This document shows, piece after piece, positions 36,441 through 45,976 of a DNA stretch of 64,000 bases (the stretch's first letter is position 1; every line of letters starts with the position of its first letter). The DNA comes from Bacillota bacterium (lineage in GTDB: Bacteria > Bacillota > Clostridia > Acetivibrionales > DTU013), in the NCBI GenBank assembly GCA_023412665.1, contig JAEZCA010000008.1, forward strand, positions 1-64,000, in the 5' to 3' direction. The notes below the pieces were generated by a model. The model did no database searches. It was not told where the DNA came from and was given only the letters and a program-made list of their open reading frames with translations. A program made the translations under genes and the position numbers.

Positions 36441-37622
36441 TCAATATGTCTTTGGCATATCATTCACCAGATTAGATTTCAAACGTTTACTATACTTTAT
36501 GTATACCATTAATAGTATAGCAAATCCTGCAGAACTTACGAAAAATGGCGCTTGTATACTTATTTCTTTAAAAACTAGACCGCCTATTATTGGACCAATA
36601 ATAGTACCAATATTAGATCCCATTGAAAATTTTCCTATAGCAATTCCTCTAATTTCTTCTTCTATGCCCTCAATATAAACGCCATTTAACGTTAAGCTAA
36701 GCATAGTTATGGCTATACAGTAGCCTGTCCATACAATTCCATACAAATAAATATTAACTGTAAACGGTAGTAATAATAAAGTGACTATCAACGTGCTTAA
36801 AGAAAAAACAATTGCTTTTTTGCTTCCAATCCTATCACTGATTTTCCCAAGTCTCGGGGATAAAAACGCAATTATTACTGTGGGGAGTAAAAATGCAATA
36901 CCGATTTCCAACAAACTTGAATTAAATTTGCTTTCTAAATATAAAACAAAAATTGCAGTTACTACGCTTGTAAAAATACTAATAACTAAATTGAATAATA
37001 TTATAGTATTTTTCTTATATGGTAATGAAATATCTGAAAACTTTTTATTGTTTACTTGTTTTGTTTCCTTTAAGAAAACTACAGAAAAAATGGCAGCTAT
37101 TACACTAGCAATTGCACATATCCTAAACAGATTTGACCAGCCATCAACTAATTTTGGAGTGTTAAGAACAAAAAAGCACAAAATCACTCCTAATAAGCCT
37201 CCCTTGTCAGAATAGCTATTCATTTTTCCTAAATTGTGTGCATTATTTTTCATATTCATGTCTGCAATCATGCTGTATGTAGAAATGCTAATAAATGCAG
37301 AAGCGATAGCTTGCAAACCTCTACCAGTATAAATCAATGATATCGCTTGAGCATTAGAATAAATTATGTATGATAATGCATAAAACATTAAGCCAAAAAT
37401 AAATACTGGTTTTCTCCCTGCTTTATCTGTTACATAGCCTGTTATTAGACGCATGATTACAAGCCCAAGCGAAAATACAGAAAAAAGCCCCGTTACCTGT
37501 AACGGAGTTAAACCCAAAGCAGATGTGTACATTGGCAATAAAACATCCATTACAGTTAAAGGCAATGATATTAACAATAATGGAAATGATAGTTTCTTTA
37601 GTATTTCTTCAGTATTCGTCAA
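36441..37622 (-). CDS. Major facilitator superfamily transporter
   Basis: 393 residues with about 12 membrane helices. The MFS loop 2-3 motif appears as GYVTDKAGRKPVFIFG, and a related motif in the second half as GKISDRIGSKKAIVFS. These are proton-driven drug/metabolite antiporters; the substrate is unknown. The start is TTG at 37622 with GGAGAG about 9 bases upstream. It stands alone and is markedly AT-rich. Confidence 0.88.
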   Translation of the reverse strand: MTNTEEILKKLSFPLLLISLPLTVMDVLLPMYTSALGLTPLQVTGLFSVFSLGLVIMRLITGYVTDKAGRKPVFIFGLMFYALSYIIYSNAQAISLIYTGRGLQAIASAFISISTYSMIADMNMKNNAHNLGKMNSYSDKGGLLGVILCFFVLNTPKLVDGWSNLFRICAIASVIAAIFSVVFLKETKQVNNKKFSDISLPYKKNTIILFNLVISIFTSVVTAIFVLYLESKFNSSLLEIGIAFLLPTVIIAFLSPRLGKISDRIGSKKAIVFSLSTLIVTLLLLPFTVNIYLYGIVWTGYCIAITMLSLTLNGVYIEGIEEEIRGIAIGKFSMGSNIGTIIGPIIGGLVFKEISIQAPFFVSSAGFAILLMVYIKYSKRLKSNLVNDMPKTY

Positions 37623-37828
37623 ATGTCATCTCTCCAATAATAAAATGCTTCATAAAGATGAAGCACAAAACCCTGGTACAACAGTATTTCAGCCTATTAA
37701 TTTTGTATTGTTATCGATTGTTCACTTTATTATAGTTATCACCTTTTCACTTGTCAAGACGGATCCACCCAGCGCACGCAGTCTAATTTCATTTAGCTCT
37801 TCCGTGTAATTTTCATATGGAATTTGCC

Positions 37829-38050
37829 TTATTGGTCTTTCTTAGCAACGTTCTCAATAAAACGCTGAAGAATTGCTGACACCTGACAACGCTCAGCATT
37901 GCCAGCAGGCATCAGCATAGTGCCGTCGCCTTGAATCAGGTTTGTAGCATTTGCCCAGTTCATAGCTTCTAAAGCCCAGCCGGCGACTATATTAGCATCA
38001 GCAAAACGATAACGATCGGCTTCGTCGCTCACATCATAGCCCTTGTACCT
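37829..38050 (-). pseudogene. SLH-domain gene remnant
   Basis: The open frame encodes DRYKGYDVSDEADRYRFADA, followed by GWALEAMNWANATNLIQGDG and QVSAILQRFIENVAKKDQ. That is the last SLH domain of an S-layer-type protein. The upstream frame closes at once inside the end of the AraC gene, and no signal peptide or N-terminal part exists. The GTG at 38032 has no good ribosome binding site. It is a leftover 3' end of a deleted surface-protein gene. Confidence 0.75.
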
Positions 38051-38051
38051 G

Positions 38052-39041
38052 TCATTTTTGAGTCGTCATCGTTCGATATTGGGAAGGAGTCATTCCTACC
38101 TTTTGCCTGAATATTTTTGATATGTTCCCATTGTAATCCATACCGCATTCCCTAAAGGCCTGGGTTATTGACAGATTGGTTTCACAGAGCTTTTCCTTGA
38201 GCTTGCTGATCTTTACGTCCTGATAGTAGCCGTAGGGTGTCATGCCGGTATGTTGTTTAAACAGACGAGTATAGTGATACCTGCTCATGTGAACGATACC
38301 CGCCAGTTTGCCTATATCAAATTCCTCTTTCCAGTGGTTGTCTATATATTCCTTGCCTTTTATGATCTCTTCCCTGTACTGATAAGATCTGGAGGTAATG
38401 AAAATAAAAACGACAAATGACAATCGGTTGCTGCTGTCCCATATAGGCAAGGCAGTCATGTTTTGGAACAGGCTTTCGGATACTAATTCATTTGTATCTC
38501 CCAATCGCTGGATGATTTCCTGATACGGTACTTTGACATCATATGCGTGGACGGCTTCTCCCCGGAACGCCCGAATTACAAAGTCGTTGACTCCCCATCT
38601 TTCGAGCTCGGGGTTTATTAATATATTATGTTTTTTATACAACCTTTCAGGGTCAGATATCTTAGCGAACTTTAAATACGCTTCATTCGCCAGGAGCATC
38701 GTACCATCCGGTGCACAGATGTGCATAGGGTAGGGAAATTCCTTAACGATCTGGGCAAACAGTTCCTTGTTTTCATACAGCGACTCAAAGGACCATGAAT
38801 CTTTGCGCTCTCTTTGACCATACGGTCTATAGATGTCTTTGGATCCAACAGGCTGCTGCATTTGATGAACCGGGGCCTTTTTTCGTCTCCGGTCCTCCGG
38901 CTTAATGGCATCTTCAGGTATAAGCCATAGGTTGCCCTTTTTCACCACGCCATCTATTCTGCCCTCTGTACAGTACAGCGTCACGATCCTGATTCCAAGT
39001 CCCCACTTTTTACCGGCTTCCCTTACGGTCATATACTCCAT
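38052..39041 (-). CDS. AraC-family regulator with N-terminal HTH and PAS-like sensor
   Basis: 329 residues. Residues 1-55 resemble an excisionase/MerR-like winged HTH (YMTVREAGKKWGLGIRIVTL). Residues ~95-215 look like a PAS sensor (PYPMHICAPDGTMLLANEAY). Residues ~230-329 are a standard AraC double HTH (GKLAGIVHMSRYHYTRLFKQ, TQAFRECGMDYNGNISKIFR). Two DNA-binding modules around a sensor is uncommon. The ribosome binding site (GGTGG) is weak. Target genes unknown. Confidence 0.82.
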   Translation of the reverse strand: MEYMTVREAGKKWGLGIRIVTLYCTEGRIDGVVKKGNLWLIPEDAIKPEDRRRKKAPVHQMQQPVGSKDIYRPYGQRERKDSWSFESLYENKELFAQIVKEFPYPMHICAPDGTMLLANEAYLKFAKISDPERLYKKHNILINPELERWGVNDFVIRAFRGEAVHAYDVKVPYQEIIQRLGDTNELVSESLFQNMTALPIWDSSNRLSFVVFIFITSRSYQYREEIIKGKEYIDNHWKEEFDIGKLAGIVHMSRYHYTRLFKQHTGMTPYGYYQDVKISKLKEKLCETNLSITQAFRECGMDYNGNISKIFRQKVGMTPSQYRTMTTQK

Positions 39042-39137
39042 GAAGCACCACCCACAAATATTTACTATTATGCTATTAGGTATATTGCGATAATAAGCAA
39101 TGTTCCTCTCGCTTCTTCTATTATATCATGATGCACT

Positions 39138-39620
39138 TTAATAAACGGCTGAACCTACAAGAGCGCCTAAATCGGGTCTGTTTCCAATAAAAAAGTATTC
39201 ATTATCTTCTGTTTCTATATATACCTGATTCTCCCACTTTTCGTCCAGCGGGAAAATCATCTTAATAATCTGAATTTGCTTAATTTCAGGGTTATTTACA
39301 GAGACATTCTGTGGTTTCTTATAAACATATTCTACTGAAAATTCTTCTATACCCTTAATATCATTCTGGGCAACTGGAGAATCCAGACCTAATGTATCTG
39401 GCATATCAAACACAATTAGTCTGTTTATTTCCTGAATAAGAGATTGGCTATGCTTATCATTTATAAAAATTTGATTCTGTTTTCCCTTTACATTAAGGTT
39501 TATTTTATCTGGTTCACCCAAGCCGTTATTCCACATGGTTACATGGAATATCATGTATAAAGTCAATGCAGACATTATTACCACAAGTGATATAATTGGC
39601 AAGATAAATTTGTTTTTCAA
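39138..39620 (-). CDS. Hypothetical membrane-anchored protein
   Basis: 160 residues from TTG 39620 (AAGGAG about 10 bases upstream). One N-terminal membrane segment (ILPIISLVVIMSALTLYMIF) and an extracytoplasmic domain of mixed alpha/beta character with no recognised family; there is no lipobox cysteine. It stands alone between the AraC gene and a palindromic element. Function unknown. Confidence 0.6.
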   Translation of the reverse strand: MKNKFILPIISLVVIMSALTLYMIFHVTMWNNGLGEPDKINLNVKGKQNQIFINDKHSQSLIQEINRLIVFDMPDTLGLDSPVAQNDIKGIEEFSVEYVYKKPQNVSVNNPEIKQIQIIKMIFPLDEKWENQVYIETEDNEYFFIGNRPDLGALVGSAVY

Positions 39621-39643
39621 ATATGTACATCTCCTTCTAATCT

Positions 39644-39741
39644 TATAACACTTCGGTTCAAAGAAAATTTTTCGTTTGTAGAAAAATTTTCTTACCTCAG
39701 CAGTGTTTCAACGAGGTGGGGATATCTTTCACCTCGTTATA
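39644..39741. repeat. Palindromic intergenic element, family A copy 3 (compact full copy)
   Basis: 98 bases bounded by TATAAC and GTTATA. Hairpin 1 has 13-bp arms (AAGAAAATTTTTC / GAAAAATTTTCTT); hairpin 2 is AACGAGGTG / CACCTCGTT. AACACT near the left also pairs with AGTGTT. It ends 4 bases from the GH5 stop codon. This is the reference copy of the family. Confidence 0.75.
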
Positions 39742-39745
39742 AGTA

Positions 39746-41491
39746 CTACTCCCTGATATCCCTGGAAGTGTATTCTTTTATCAAGTCCAGTGCCGGCTGA
39801 TCAATATAATAACCATTTTGATGAATATAACTGTTATCAGGGGCAAGCACAAGGTTTCCAATATCCAGTTCACGCTCAAGCACAACGGGGCCCCACCCTT
39901 CGACACGCTCACAGTGCACTGCCCAAGGCAATTCATTTGTGTCAAGCACTTCGAGAACTGATTTTAAAAAAGCCATACGTTCTGTTTTTGGAAGCGCCAT
40001 CGGAATGCTGAACTCATTACACATAATTCTCACATTATGTTCATCCGCCCAATTACGCCAATGTTCAAAATAGCTTTTCATGGTATCCAAATCAAAAATA
40101 TCAACCTCGGAAAACGCAGGTGTGCTTGTGATACTACCGTCTGCAGCAATTGTTACCGTAGACCCTTGATCAGAAAACACATCCGTACAGGCGATGTATA
40201 CACTCCTGAATTTACCCTTCTTGTAGACGAAGCCTTGGGGCTTTTTAGTGTTTTCTATCTCTTGATAATAGCCCTCGGTTCCGGTCGGGATTCTTATTAT
40301 AAGCTCGCGCATATATACACGTGTGCTTTCTTCACCTTTAACCTCCAAGATTAATGTTTTTGCGGATTTTTGAAGCTTAAAACTGATTTCCATGCCATTG
40401 AAATTTCCATAATCCCCAAAATCAGCTTTAAGTATATCCGGATTACCTTCATCAGTAAATATCTTTGTATGCTGCACCGTGTTTATCCCGTCAAGAGATT
40501 GCTGGTCAATGTCGGCACCATCTGCTTGTAAAATAAACTTACCGCCGGTGTTAACATTATCGATCCCTGCAAGGTAAACTGAAATTTCTGTTCCCTCCGG
40601 AAAGTCACCGATAACTTTAAGAGGTTCTCCACCACTGGAAATGACGTTATTGACTATTACACCCTGTTCATACGGCCAGTGAAGCAAGCTTAGATGTGCT
40701 GATCGCCTCAATGAATGCCAGGGATAAAAATGAAGTGATTGCACAACCTTTGGATTAATATCATTGATTGGCACGGATGCCACTGCCCCATCCCACCCTT
40801 GGCCAAGCATACCGTCAGAAATGACTATTTTGTTGCTGTCATATTTCCAGATTACTTCTGCCAACTCATTTGCGAATGCTGCATATTCTTCCTCAGTAAA
40901 GACCTCATATCCCGGTTCATTAAGCAGATTAAAGCTCAACACGGCAGCAGGCACATTTGAATACCGTTTGGCGAGCAGCTCCCAAACTTCGATAGCTTGA
41001 CGGTAATGTTCACTGTTTTTCATAATATCATCACGTGAACCCGGCAATTCATATAACGTCACATTTATATGAACACCATATTCTATACCCCACCCAATCA
41101 CCTGATCCAGGTGCTCCAAGCTGATTTCCATGGGCTGCAGGCTGCTTTCGTCCACAAAGCTTTTGTAGCTGTAATGGACACGAACAAAGTTGAAACCTGA
41201 CTTGGCAATGTCTTCAATATCATTTGCCTGAATACTCCTGTCAAAGTATTCAGGTGTCAATGCTGTGCCATGCCAGTCCGGCAGGCTTTCATCAGATATG
41301 GCAGGTAACTTGGCTGCCTTATCAAGTAATACGGCTGAAATGGTATTGAATTCGTTTCCGTCAGGTATCGGTGTTTCCAAGGATTCAGCTGGATCAGCAT
41401 GATTGGATTCTGTACTGCAGGCAGTTAACATTACCATTAGTAAAATAAGAATCACCGTTAAAAACAGATGTTTTTGAATGACCTTGCCCAT
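39746..41491 (-). CDS. Glycoside hydrolase family 5 lipoprotein
   Basis: 581 residues. Lipoprotein signal with lipobox MLTAC (Cys ~25). GH5 (cellulase-type TIM barrel) features: SGFNFVRVHYSYKSF, the acid/base Glu in FNLLNEPGYE (~192) and the nucleophile Glu in IMCNEFSIP (~493). Between them, residues ~285-420 appear to be an inserted beta-sandwich, CBM-like domain (FPEGTEISVYLAGIDNVNTG). It probably hydrolyses a beta-glucan or mannan at the cell surface. GGAGG precedes ATG 41491. Both catalytic Glu are present. Confidence 0.82.
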   Translation of the reverse strand: MGKVIQKHLFLTVILILLMVMLTACSTESNHADPAESLETPIPDGNEFNTISAVLLDKAAKLPAISDESLPDWHGTALTPEYFDRSIQANDIEDIAKSGFNFVRVHYSYKSFVDESSLQPMEISLEHLDQVIGWGIEYGVHINVTLYELPGSRDDIMKNSEHYRQAIEVWELLAKRYSNVPAAVLSFNLLNEPGYEVFTEEEYAAFANELAEVIWKYDSNKIVISDGMLGQGWDGAVASVPINDINPKVVQSLHFYPWHSLRRSAHLSLLHWPYEQGVIVNNVISSGGEPLKVIGDFPEGTEISVYLAGIDNVNTGGKFILQADGADIDQQSLDGINTVQHTKIFTDEGNPDILKADFGDYGNFNGMEISFKLQKSAKTLILEVKGEESTRVYMRELIIRIPTGTEGYYQEIENTKKPQGFVYKKGKFRSVYIACTDVFSDQGSTVTIAADGSITSTPAFSEVDIFDLDTMKSYFEHWRNWADEHNVRIMCNEFSIPMALPKTERMAFLKSVLEVLDTNELPWAVHCERVEGWGPVVLERELDIGNLVLAPDNSYIHQNGYYIDQPALDLIKEYTSRDIRE

Positions 41492-41530
41492 TTTTTATCC
41501 TCCAGATTGTGTACAAATTTTGTTTATAAT

Positions 41531-44494
41531 CTACTTCCAGATCTTCATATTCATTCTTCTTGCCCCAAGGGAATTTATCCTTCCGAACTTTTCAATAACC
41601 TCATGACCTTTTTCACCTTTTAGAAAAACAATATCTCCCGGACTCACAAATCTATTCCAATACTTTTTAAAGACCAATGCTTTCTCTTTGATACCAAAAA
41701 CTTCAGGAAGAGGATGGTAGGATGAAAGCAGCGGAGAATATTTATCAATACCATACCTAAATAAATAAATGAATTTTTCAAAGCCACTTTCAGGAACGAA
41801 TACCTCAAACCTCTGTATTGCATACCTTTGATCCTCAACAGGAGCAAAAATCTGAGACAATGAAGTTGAGAACAGATTGGAATCATTATCATTACCGTTT
41901 AAATATACTCTAATCGTACCATCTGTTCTTTCGGTTACTACTATATTTTCTTCTTTTAATTCAGAGCTTACCAGCTCACATTCTAAAAGTGCTTTAAGAG
42001 TACACTTTGCGATATCATAAAGTGAAGCTTTTACTGATAGGTGAAAGAAATTGCCCTTCCCATAAATCCAAACATCTTTCAGCCCTACATATGTCCTATA
42101 TCCCAGGAATGCTGAAAAAACCCAAAAAGGAACGGCTGCCGGTATGACAGTTAAAGAAATAACTCCAGCTGCAGCGGCTGATAATACCGTTGCTGAAAGT
42201 TTTAACACACTGCTGATGATTTTACGCTTCAGAACACTCCTCTCACCTGAACATACACTGCCATCTTTCATGCTTATGGGCTTTAGAAGCTTTATTTCAC
42301 AGCATCCTAATTCCTTGTTATCAAAAGGCTCTCCTATCCTCCAGGCATCATAGGCTTTTGCTCTATTACCTGCTGCATTTAACATCTTTTCGTTTATAGC
42401 CTTGATATTCCCGTCATCTAATCTCTGACCAATTTCACCAAGAATAGGGTCGATATGGTTGACACCCATTTGTATCTGACCATCATCACAAATCCCGTAG
42501 AATTGATTGTGTTTTCTATACAATCTTTGTAAATCGTTAAAGCCTTTCTCCATATCAGGCGCAACACAAATGACATCCCAGTTATTTGAAACTTTTTGCG
42601 GATCATCATTCGATTTTCTGATACTTCTGCCCCTGAGCTGATTGACTGTTGCATAAGTTGTTACTACCGATAAATCTATAAGAGTGTTCAGATTAAGACT
42701 ATCCCAGCCTTCACTCAGAAGTCCTCTTGTTCCAATAATACACTTGGTAATACCCATCTCAAAAAGATGTGTTGTTAAAAGCACTGCTGTTTTTGAACTC
42801 CAGTCCTTCCCTGAACCTTCTATAGAAATAAACTTATCAAATTCAACTGCTTTTACTGTAAGATTTATTTCGAGTAATCTCTCTTTTGCCCATTCCAAGC
42901 CAAGTCTAACATACTCATCTGCCAAATCATCATCACAAATCAAACTTTTGCCGGTAACCATTACCGGGTCCAGCTTATCAGTGATATGATCTGATACAAG
43001 TTCTTTTATTACACTTATAGCGCCACCACATTTATCATCGATGACATTTTGAACCTTCTTTAGGGATACTGCATTAGATATTTCAAAGTCGGTAATTATT
43101 GCAACTCTGATTTTATCTCCATATGCTGACATCTCAGTCTTCAAAATATCCTTGAGAGCATCGAGTTTACTCCTGCTATATGCTAAAACCCTATCCATAA
43201 GGGAGCTATGCGCCCTTATCCCTTTTTCCGTCAATACATATCCCAAGTTTCTTAGTGCATCCTTGATTTCAATAAACACATTATTGTCATTCTCATTTGA
43301 GCTTAGTTTCAGGAGGTTTAAGGCATAGTCCTCAATAAGATATATCCAATCCTCAAGGGTCAATGCTTCATACATATTCTCTGTTATAGTTATATCCCAG
43401 GGGATCGTATACTCATTTTGAAGCAGATATTTTACTCCTGCAATTGCAAAATTAGGCCTTGAATTGATATAGCTTTTCCACTGCTGAGTTTCCCCGGAAA
43501 TAAGCCTTCTTTTTACAATCCTGTCAACGATCCAATAATAGAAATCACTATTTTGTTTATTGAATTTGTCAATCAGTAATTTAAATTTCTCATGGCAGTT
43601 TTTAATATATTCCAGTTCTATTGAGGTAGGCTTGCAAAAATATACAAGGTCTTGAAATGGCGCCAGCATTCCATCTTTTATTACAGCCGGAGTTGGGATC
43701 TGATAATCGATTTCTCCAAACAAACTAGTATAGTATAAAATTGTCTCCTTATCTTCGTCGATAGGCGGTGTTGCAGTGAGGCCAATAATATATGCAGCCC
43801 CTACTTTATTTACTATCTCCTTCATAACAAGAGCCCAGTAATTCTGAAGGTGGTGACATTCATCGAAAATAACTGTTTTAATATTGTTTCTTTTGATTTC
43901 GTCTATTAACCTTAAAGTGTTGGGATGCAGTATTTTTGAAAGATCACAATCAGCCTCATTTAGGTGATTCTGTCTGAGTTTTTTATAGAATTTTGATATC
44001 TCGGATTTATATAACCGGGGGTTTGATTCCTTCATTTTGCAAATTCTCAGAAGAGCTTCTTCAATACTTACGTTTTGGCTTTGACTTACTGTTTCAGCCC
44101 ATATGCTTTCAGACATCCTGATATAAGCATCATCATCTCCACATGGCACACTAAGCATTTGATATGTAAAAGCATTTATGGATTTTAAGGCTTGAGTATT
44201 GGTGTTTAACTCTTCATTAAGTTCTTCTGTTCCATCTGCGGGAAGAAACATTTTAAATTTTTCATCCCACTGGCCTTGTATTGTCGTATTCGGGCAGATA
44301 ACTATTGTTGGAGCACCCAATCTTTTCGCTATTTCCAAGCCTACGATAGTTTTTCCTGAACCCGGAGGGGACACCAAATGAAACCTGAATACCTTGCTTC
44401 TATTCAACTCTAATTTTTGACTAAATTTATCAAGCATCATTTGCTGATGCTTTCTAAACTCATATTTAAATTTCATGACCTCAAAAATATTCAT
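41531..44494 (-). CDS. SF2 DEAD/DEAH-type helicase with predicted membrane hairpin
   Basis: 987 residues. Motif I is SPPGSGKTIVGLEIAK (~residues 42-57), motif II VIFDECHHLQ (DECH), motif III GLTATPP, and the C-terminal helicase half includes TRGLLSEGWDS and motif VI QLRGRSIRKS. After the helicase core, residues ~758-805 contain two hydrophobic segments (SSVLKLSATVLSAAAAGVIS, LTVIPAAVPFWVFSAFLGY), predicted as a membrane hairpin. About 180 further residues have no recognised domain. A membrane-anchored SF2 helicase is unusual and recalls phage-defence effectors, but no nuclease or known defence marker is present. It follows the small helical protein gene by 27 bases and they are likely co-transcribed. 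Confidence 0.8.
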   Translation of the reverse strand: MNIFEVMKFKYEFRKHQQMMLDKFSQKLELNRSKVFRFHLVSPPGSGKTIVGLEIAKRLGAPTIVICPNTTIQGQWDEKFKMFLPADGTEELNEELNTNTQALKSINAFTYQMLSVPCGDDDAYIRMSESIWAETVSQSQNVSIEEALLRICKMKESNPRLYKSEISKFYKKLRQNHLNEADCDLSKILHPNTLRLIDEIKRNNIKTVIFDECHHLQNYWALVMKEIVNKVGAAYIIGLTATPPIDEDKETILYYTSLFGEIDYQIPTPAVIKDGMLAPFQDLVYFCKPTSIELEYIKNCHEKFKLLIDKFNKQNSDFYYWIVDRIVKRRLISGETQQWKSYINSRPNFAIAGVKYLLQNEYTIPWDITITENMYEALTLEDWIYLIEDYALNLLKLSSNENDNNVFIEIKDALRNLGYVLTEKGIRAHSSLMDRVLAYSRSKLDALKDILKTEMSAYGDKIRVAIITDFEISNAVSLKKVQNVIDDKCGGAISVIKELVSDHITDKLDPVMVTGKSLICDDDLADEYVRLGLEWAKERLLEINLTVKAVEFDKFISIEGSGKDWSSKTAVLLTTHLFEMGITKCIIGTRGLLSEGWDSLNLNTLIDLSVVTTYATVNQLRGRSIRKSNDDPQKVSNNWDVICVAPDMEKGFNDLQRLYRKHNQFYGICDDGQIQMGVNHIDPILGEIGQRLDDGNIKAINEKMLNAAGNRAKAYDAWRIGEPFDNKELGCCEIKLLKPISMKDGSVCSGERSVLKRKIISSVLKLSATVLSAAAAGVISLTVIPAAVPFWVFSAFLGYRTYVGLKDVWIYGKGNFFHLSVKASLYDIAKCTLKALLECELVSSELKEENIVVTERTDGTIRVYLNGNDNDSNLFSTSLSQIFAPVEDQRYAIQRFEVFVPESGFEKFIYLFRYGIDKYSPLLSSYHPLPEVFGIKEKALVFKKYWNRFVSPGDIVFLKGEKGHEVIEKFGRINSLGARRMNMKIWK

Positions 44495-44521
44495 ATATGT
44501 CTCTCAATAATAATTGCGGTA

Positions 44522-44998
44522 CTATTTGATATAGTTTTCATTGATAACATTACGGAGTGCTTCTGCCTCATTAATGATCTCATCATAAGCTGATATACCT
44601 GACAATTCTTTAGAACTGAAGTAAAATTGAGTGTTTAAATTGTTAACTAAAGAATACACTCTTTTTATTTTATCATCCAATTCATCGAACGCTTGAAAAT
44701 GAGTTTCCTCATGATTATCCTTTTTTGCAGAAACATATATTTCTATGAGCTTGAAGTACACAGGAATGAGTTCCAAGAATTTTTTTGCAAGCAACTCCTG
44801 TGCAGGAGCAGTAGTTTTTATGGATTTTAACACGTCAAGCAGTTTTGATTTCATATCCATTATTACAACCATTTCATGTCCGAAGTCAAGCCTGCACTTA
44901 TTAAAGGCACCTTCAAAAGCTTTATTACACACATCATTAAGCTGTTCGAATCCATTATTTCTATCTTTGTTTCTTTTTAACAGATAACATAGCCTCAT
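44522..44998 (-). CDS. Small helical protein, partner of the membrane helicase
   Basis: 158 residues from ATG 44998, chosen for AGAGGG 6 bases upstream; the in-frame ATG at 45067 has no site. It is almost entirely helical and charged (KFLELIPVYFKLIEIYVSAK, FDELDDKIKRVYSLVNNLN), with no signal peptide, no membrane helix after this start, and no recognised family. It ends 27 bases before the helicase gene on the same strand, so the two form a unit. Function unknown: a regulatory or adaptor subunit is possible. Confidence 0.6.
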   Translation of the reverse strand: MRLCYLLKRNKDRNNGFEQLNDVCNKAFEGAFNKCRLDFGHEMVVIMDMKSKLLDVLKSIKTTAPAQELLAKKFLELIPVYFKLIEIYVSAKKDNHEETHFQAFDELDDKIKRVYSLVNNLNTQFYFSSKELSGISAYDEIINEAEALRNVINENYIK

Positions 44999-45155
44999 AA
45001 TAACCCTCTTAATTTTTGCTGAAAATAACAAATATCCATACGTTATTTTAGTTCCCAATAACGTCATTTGTCAACAAAACAAACCATTTGCGTTTTCAAA
45101 TAAGAACCGTTAGGCGCAAGAACTGGCGCAGGACAGGAGAGGCGGTGTTGAATAG

Positions 45156-45359
45156 CTTAAAGCTGTACAAACCCTCAAGGCTCCACAAAACCTCACTGTG
45201 GAAGTACAAAAGGAGGAGAACGGATATCCGTATTTCTATCTGAGTTTATAGTTGCCATTGATCCTGGGCAGCAACGGTTATGTGAATCCTAAAGGCACCA
45301 CAACCGGAGAGCAGGCAGTATTTATCATTCTCAGAACCTACGAGAAGTACCATAAATAA
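45156..45359 (+). pseudogene. SLH-domain gene remnant (plus strand)
   Basis: Two adjoining fragments in different frames. The first has KAPQNLTVEVQKEENGYPYF (45156-45251, ends TAG). The second (45252-45359) is GSNGYVNPKGTTTGEQAVF through LRTYEKYHK then TAA, the C-terminal end of an SLH domain. No start or upstream part exists. It is a second decayed surface-protein gene, oriented opposite to the one at 37829. The flanking 44999-45155 shows no gene. Confidence 0.65.
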
Positions 45360-45376
45360 GTTATTCCGTACTATAT

Positions 45377-45403
45377 AGAGCCTGTGGATTAGGTCCAGGC
45401 TCT
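45377..45403 (+). terminator. Stem-loop after the SLH remnant
   Basis: AGAGCCTG / CAGGCTCT arms (8 bp) with an 11-base loop, 18 bases beyond the remnant stop. The T-tract is poor, so it may be the old gene's terminator in decay. Confidence 0.45.
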
Positions 45404-45506
45404 TGCAACAGCCTTATCTCAGTATTTTAATATTATAATGCTTCTTGATAAAAAGCTGTCACATCGTTTTCTTTCGATTAATTGAAAGAAAATATCTGAA
45501 AGGCAA

Positions 45507-45588
45507 ATCGGTACCCGCCACCAAGCGTTTTTCAGCCCCAGGGCTGAAAATACATAAAGAGGTGGGAGACATGATTCGCCGAGCTATA
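45507..45588. repeat. Palindromic intergenic element, family B copy 2
   Basis: ATCGGTACCCGCCACCAAGC through a TTTTCAGCCC/GGGCTGAAAA hairpin and GAGGTGGG to a terminal GCTATA, matching 8021-8100. Its right half is also the beginning of the long direct repeat at 45556. Confidence 0.6.
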
Positions 45589-45938
45589 AACACTTCATCA
45601 ATTCACCTTTACGAAACCAGAAACAGAAATGGATGGTGAAAGCAGAGGGCAGGATTTTGTCCGCACCCCCGCACTACTCACTTTTTCAACTTTTGGACAA
45701 TACTTCTGAGAAAAGTTCTCATTTTATTTGTTCATTGTCTATGAAATTTGCCCATGGGGCTACGAAATAGGCTTCTCATAACATAGTTTTGTTCAATAGC
45801 TGCAAAAATGAGTAGTCCCATAAGGATTTTATGCATAATTAAATACCTTTCGGAAAAACACTTTTCGGACAGTCTGTCCTTATGTCGAGGGGATTGACCC
45901 CAGCTGCGCTTACTTTGATCAATACCTGGTTTTTAAGA
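45556..45938. repeat. Long direct repeat L1, left boundary of the GC-rich SLH island
   Basis: 383 bases matching 62374-62741 in the same orientation. By eye there are about fourteen base differences over roughly 330 aligned bases after the first 35, plus one ~22-base segment present only here (around 45660-45682). Internal structure: ACTACTCA...TGAGTAGT inverted arms about 130 bases apart, and a GGACAG-T-CTGTCC palindrome. It ends 39 bases before the SLH protease stop. Confidence 0.85.
45839..45937 (-). pseudogene. Captured fragment of a zinc-type alcohol dehydrogenase / quinone oxidoreductase gene
   Basis: Within L1 the minus strand reads QVLIKVSAAGVNPLDIRT, the conserved N-terminal strand of medium-chain NADPH:quinone oxidoreductases, then stops after 32 codons. 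The same fragment lies in L2 at 62642-62740. No other part of such a gene is nearby. Confidence 0.6.
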
Positions 45939-45976
45939 ATTTCCGGCCTCCTCTCATCATGAGAGATACCGCGGGG

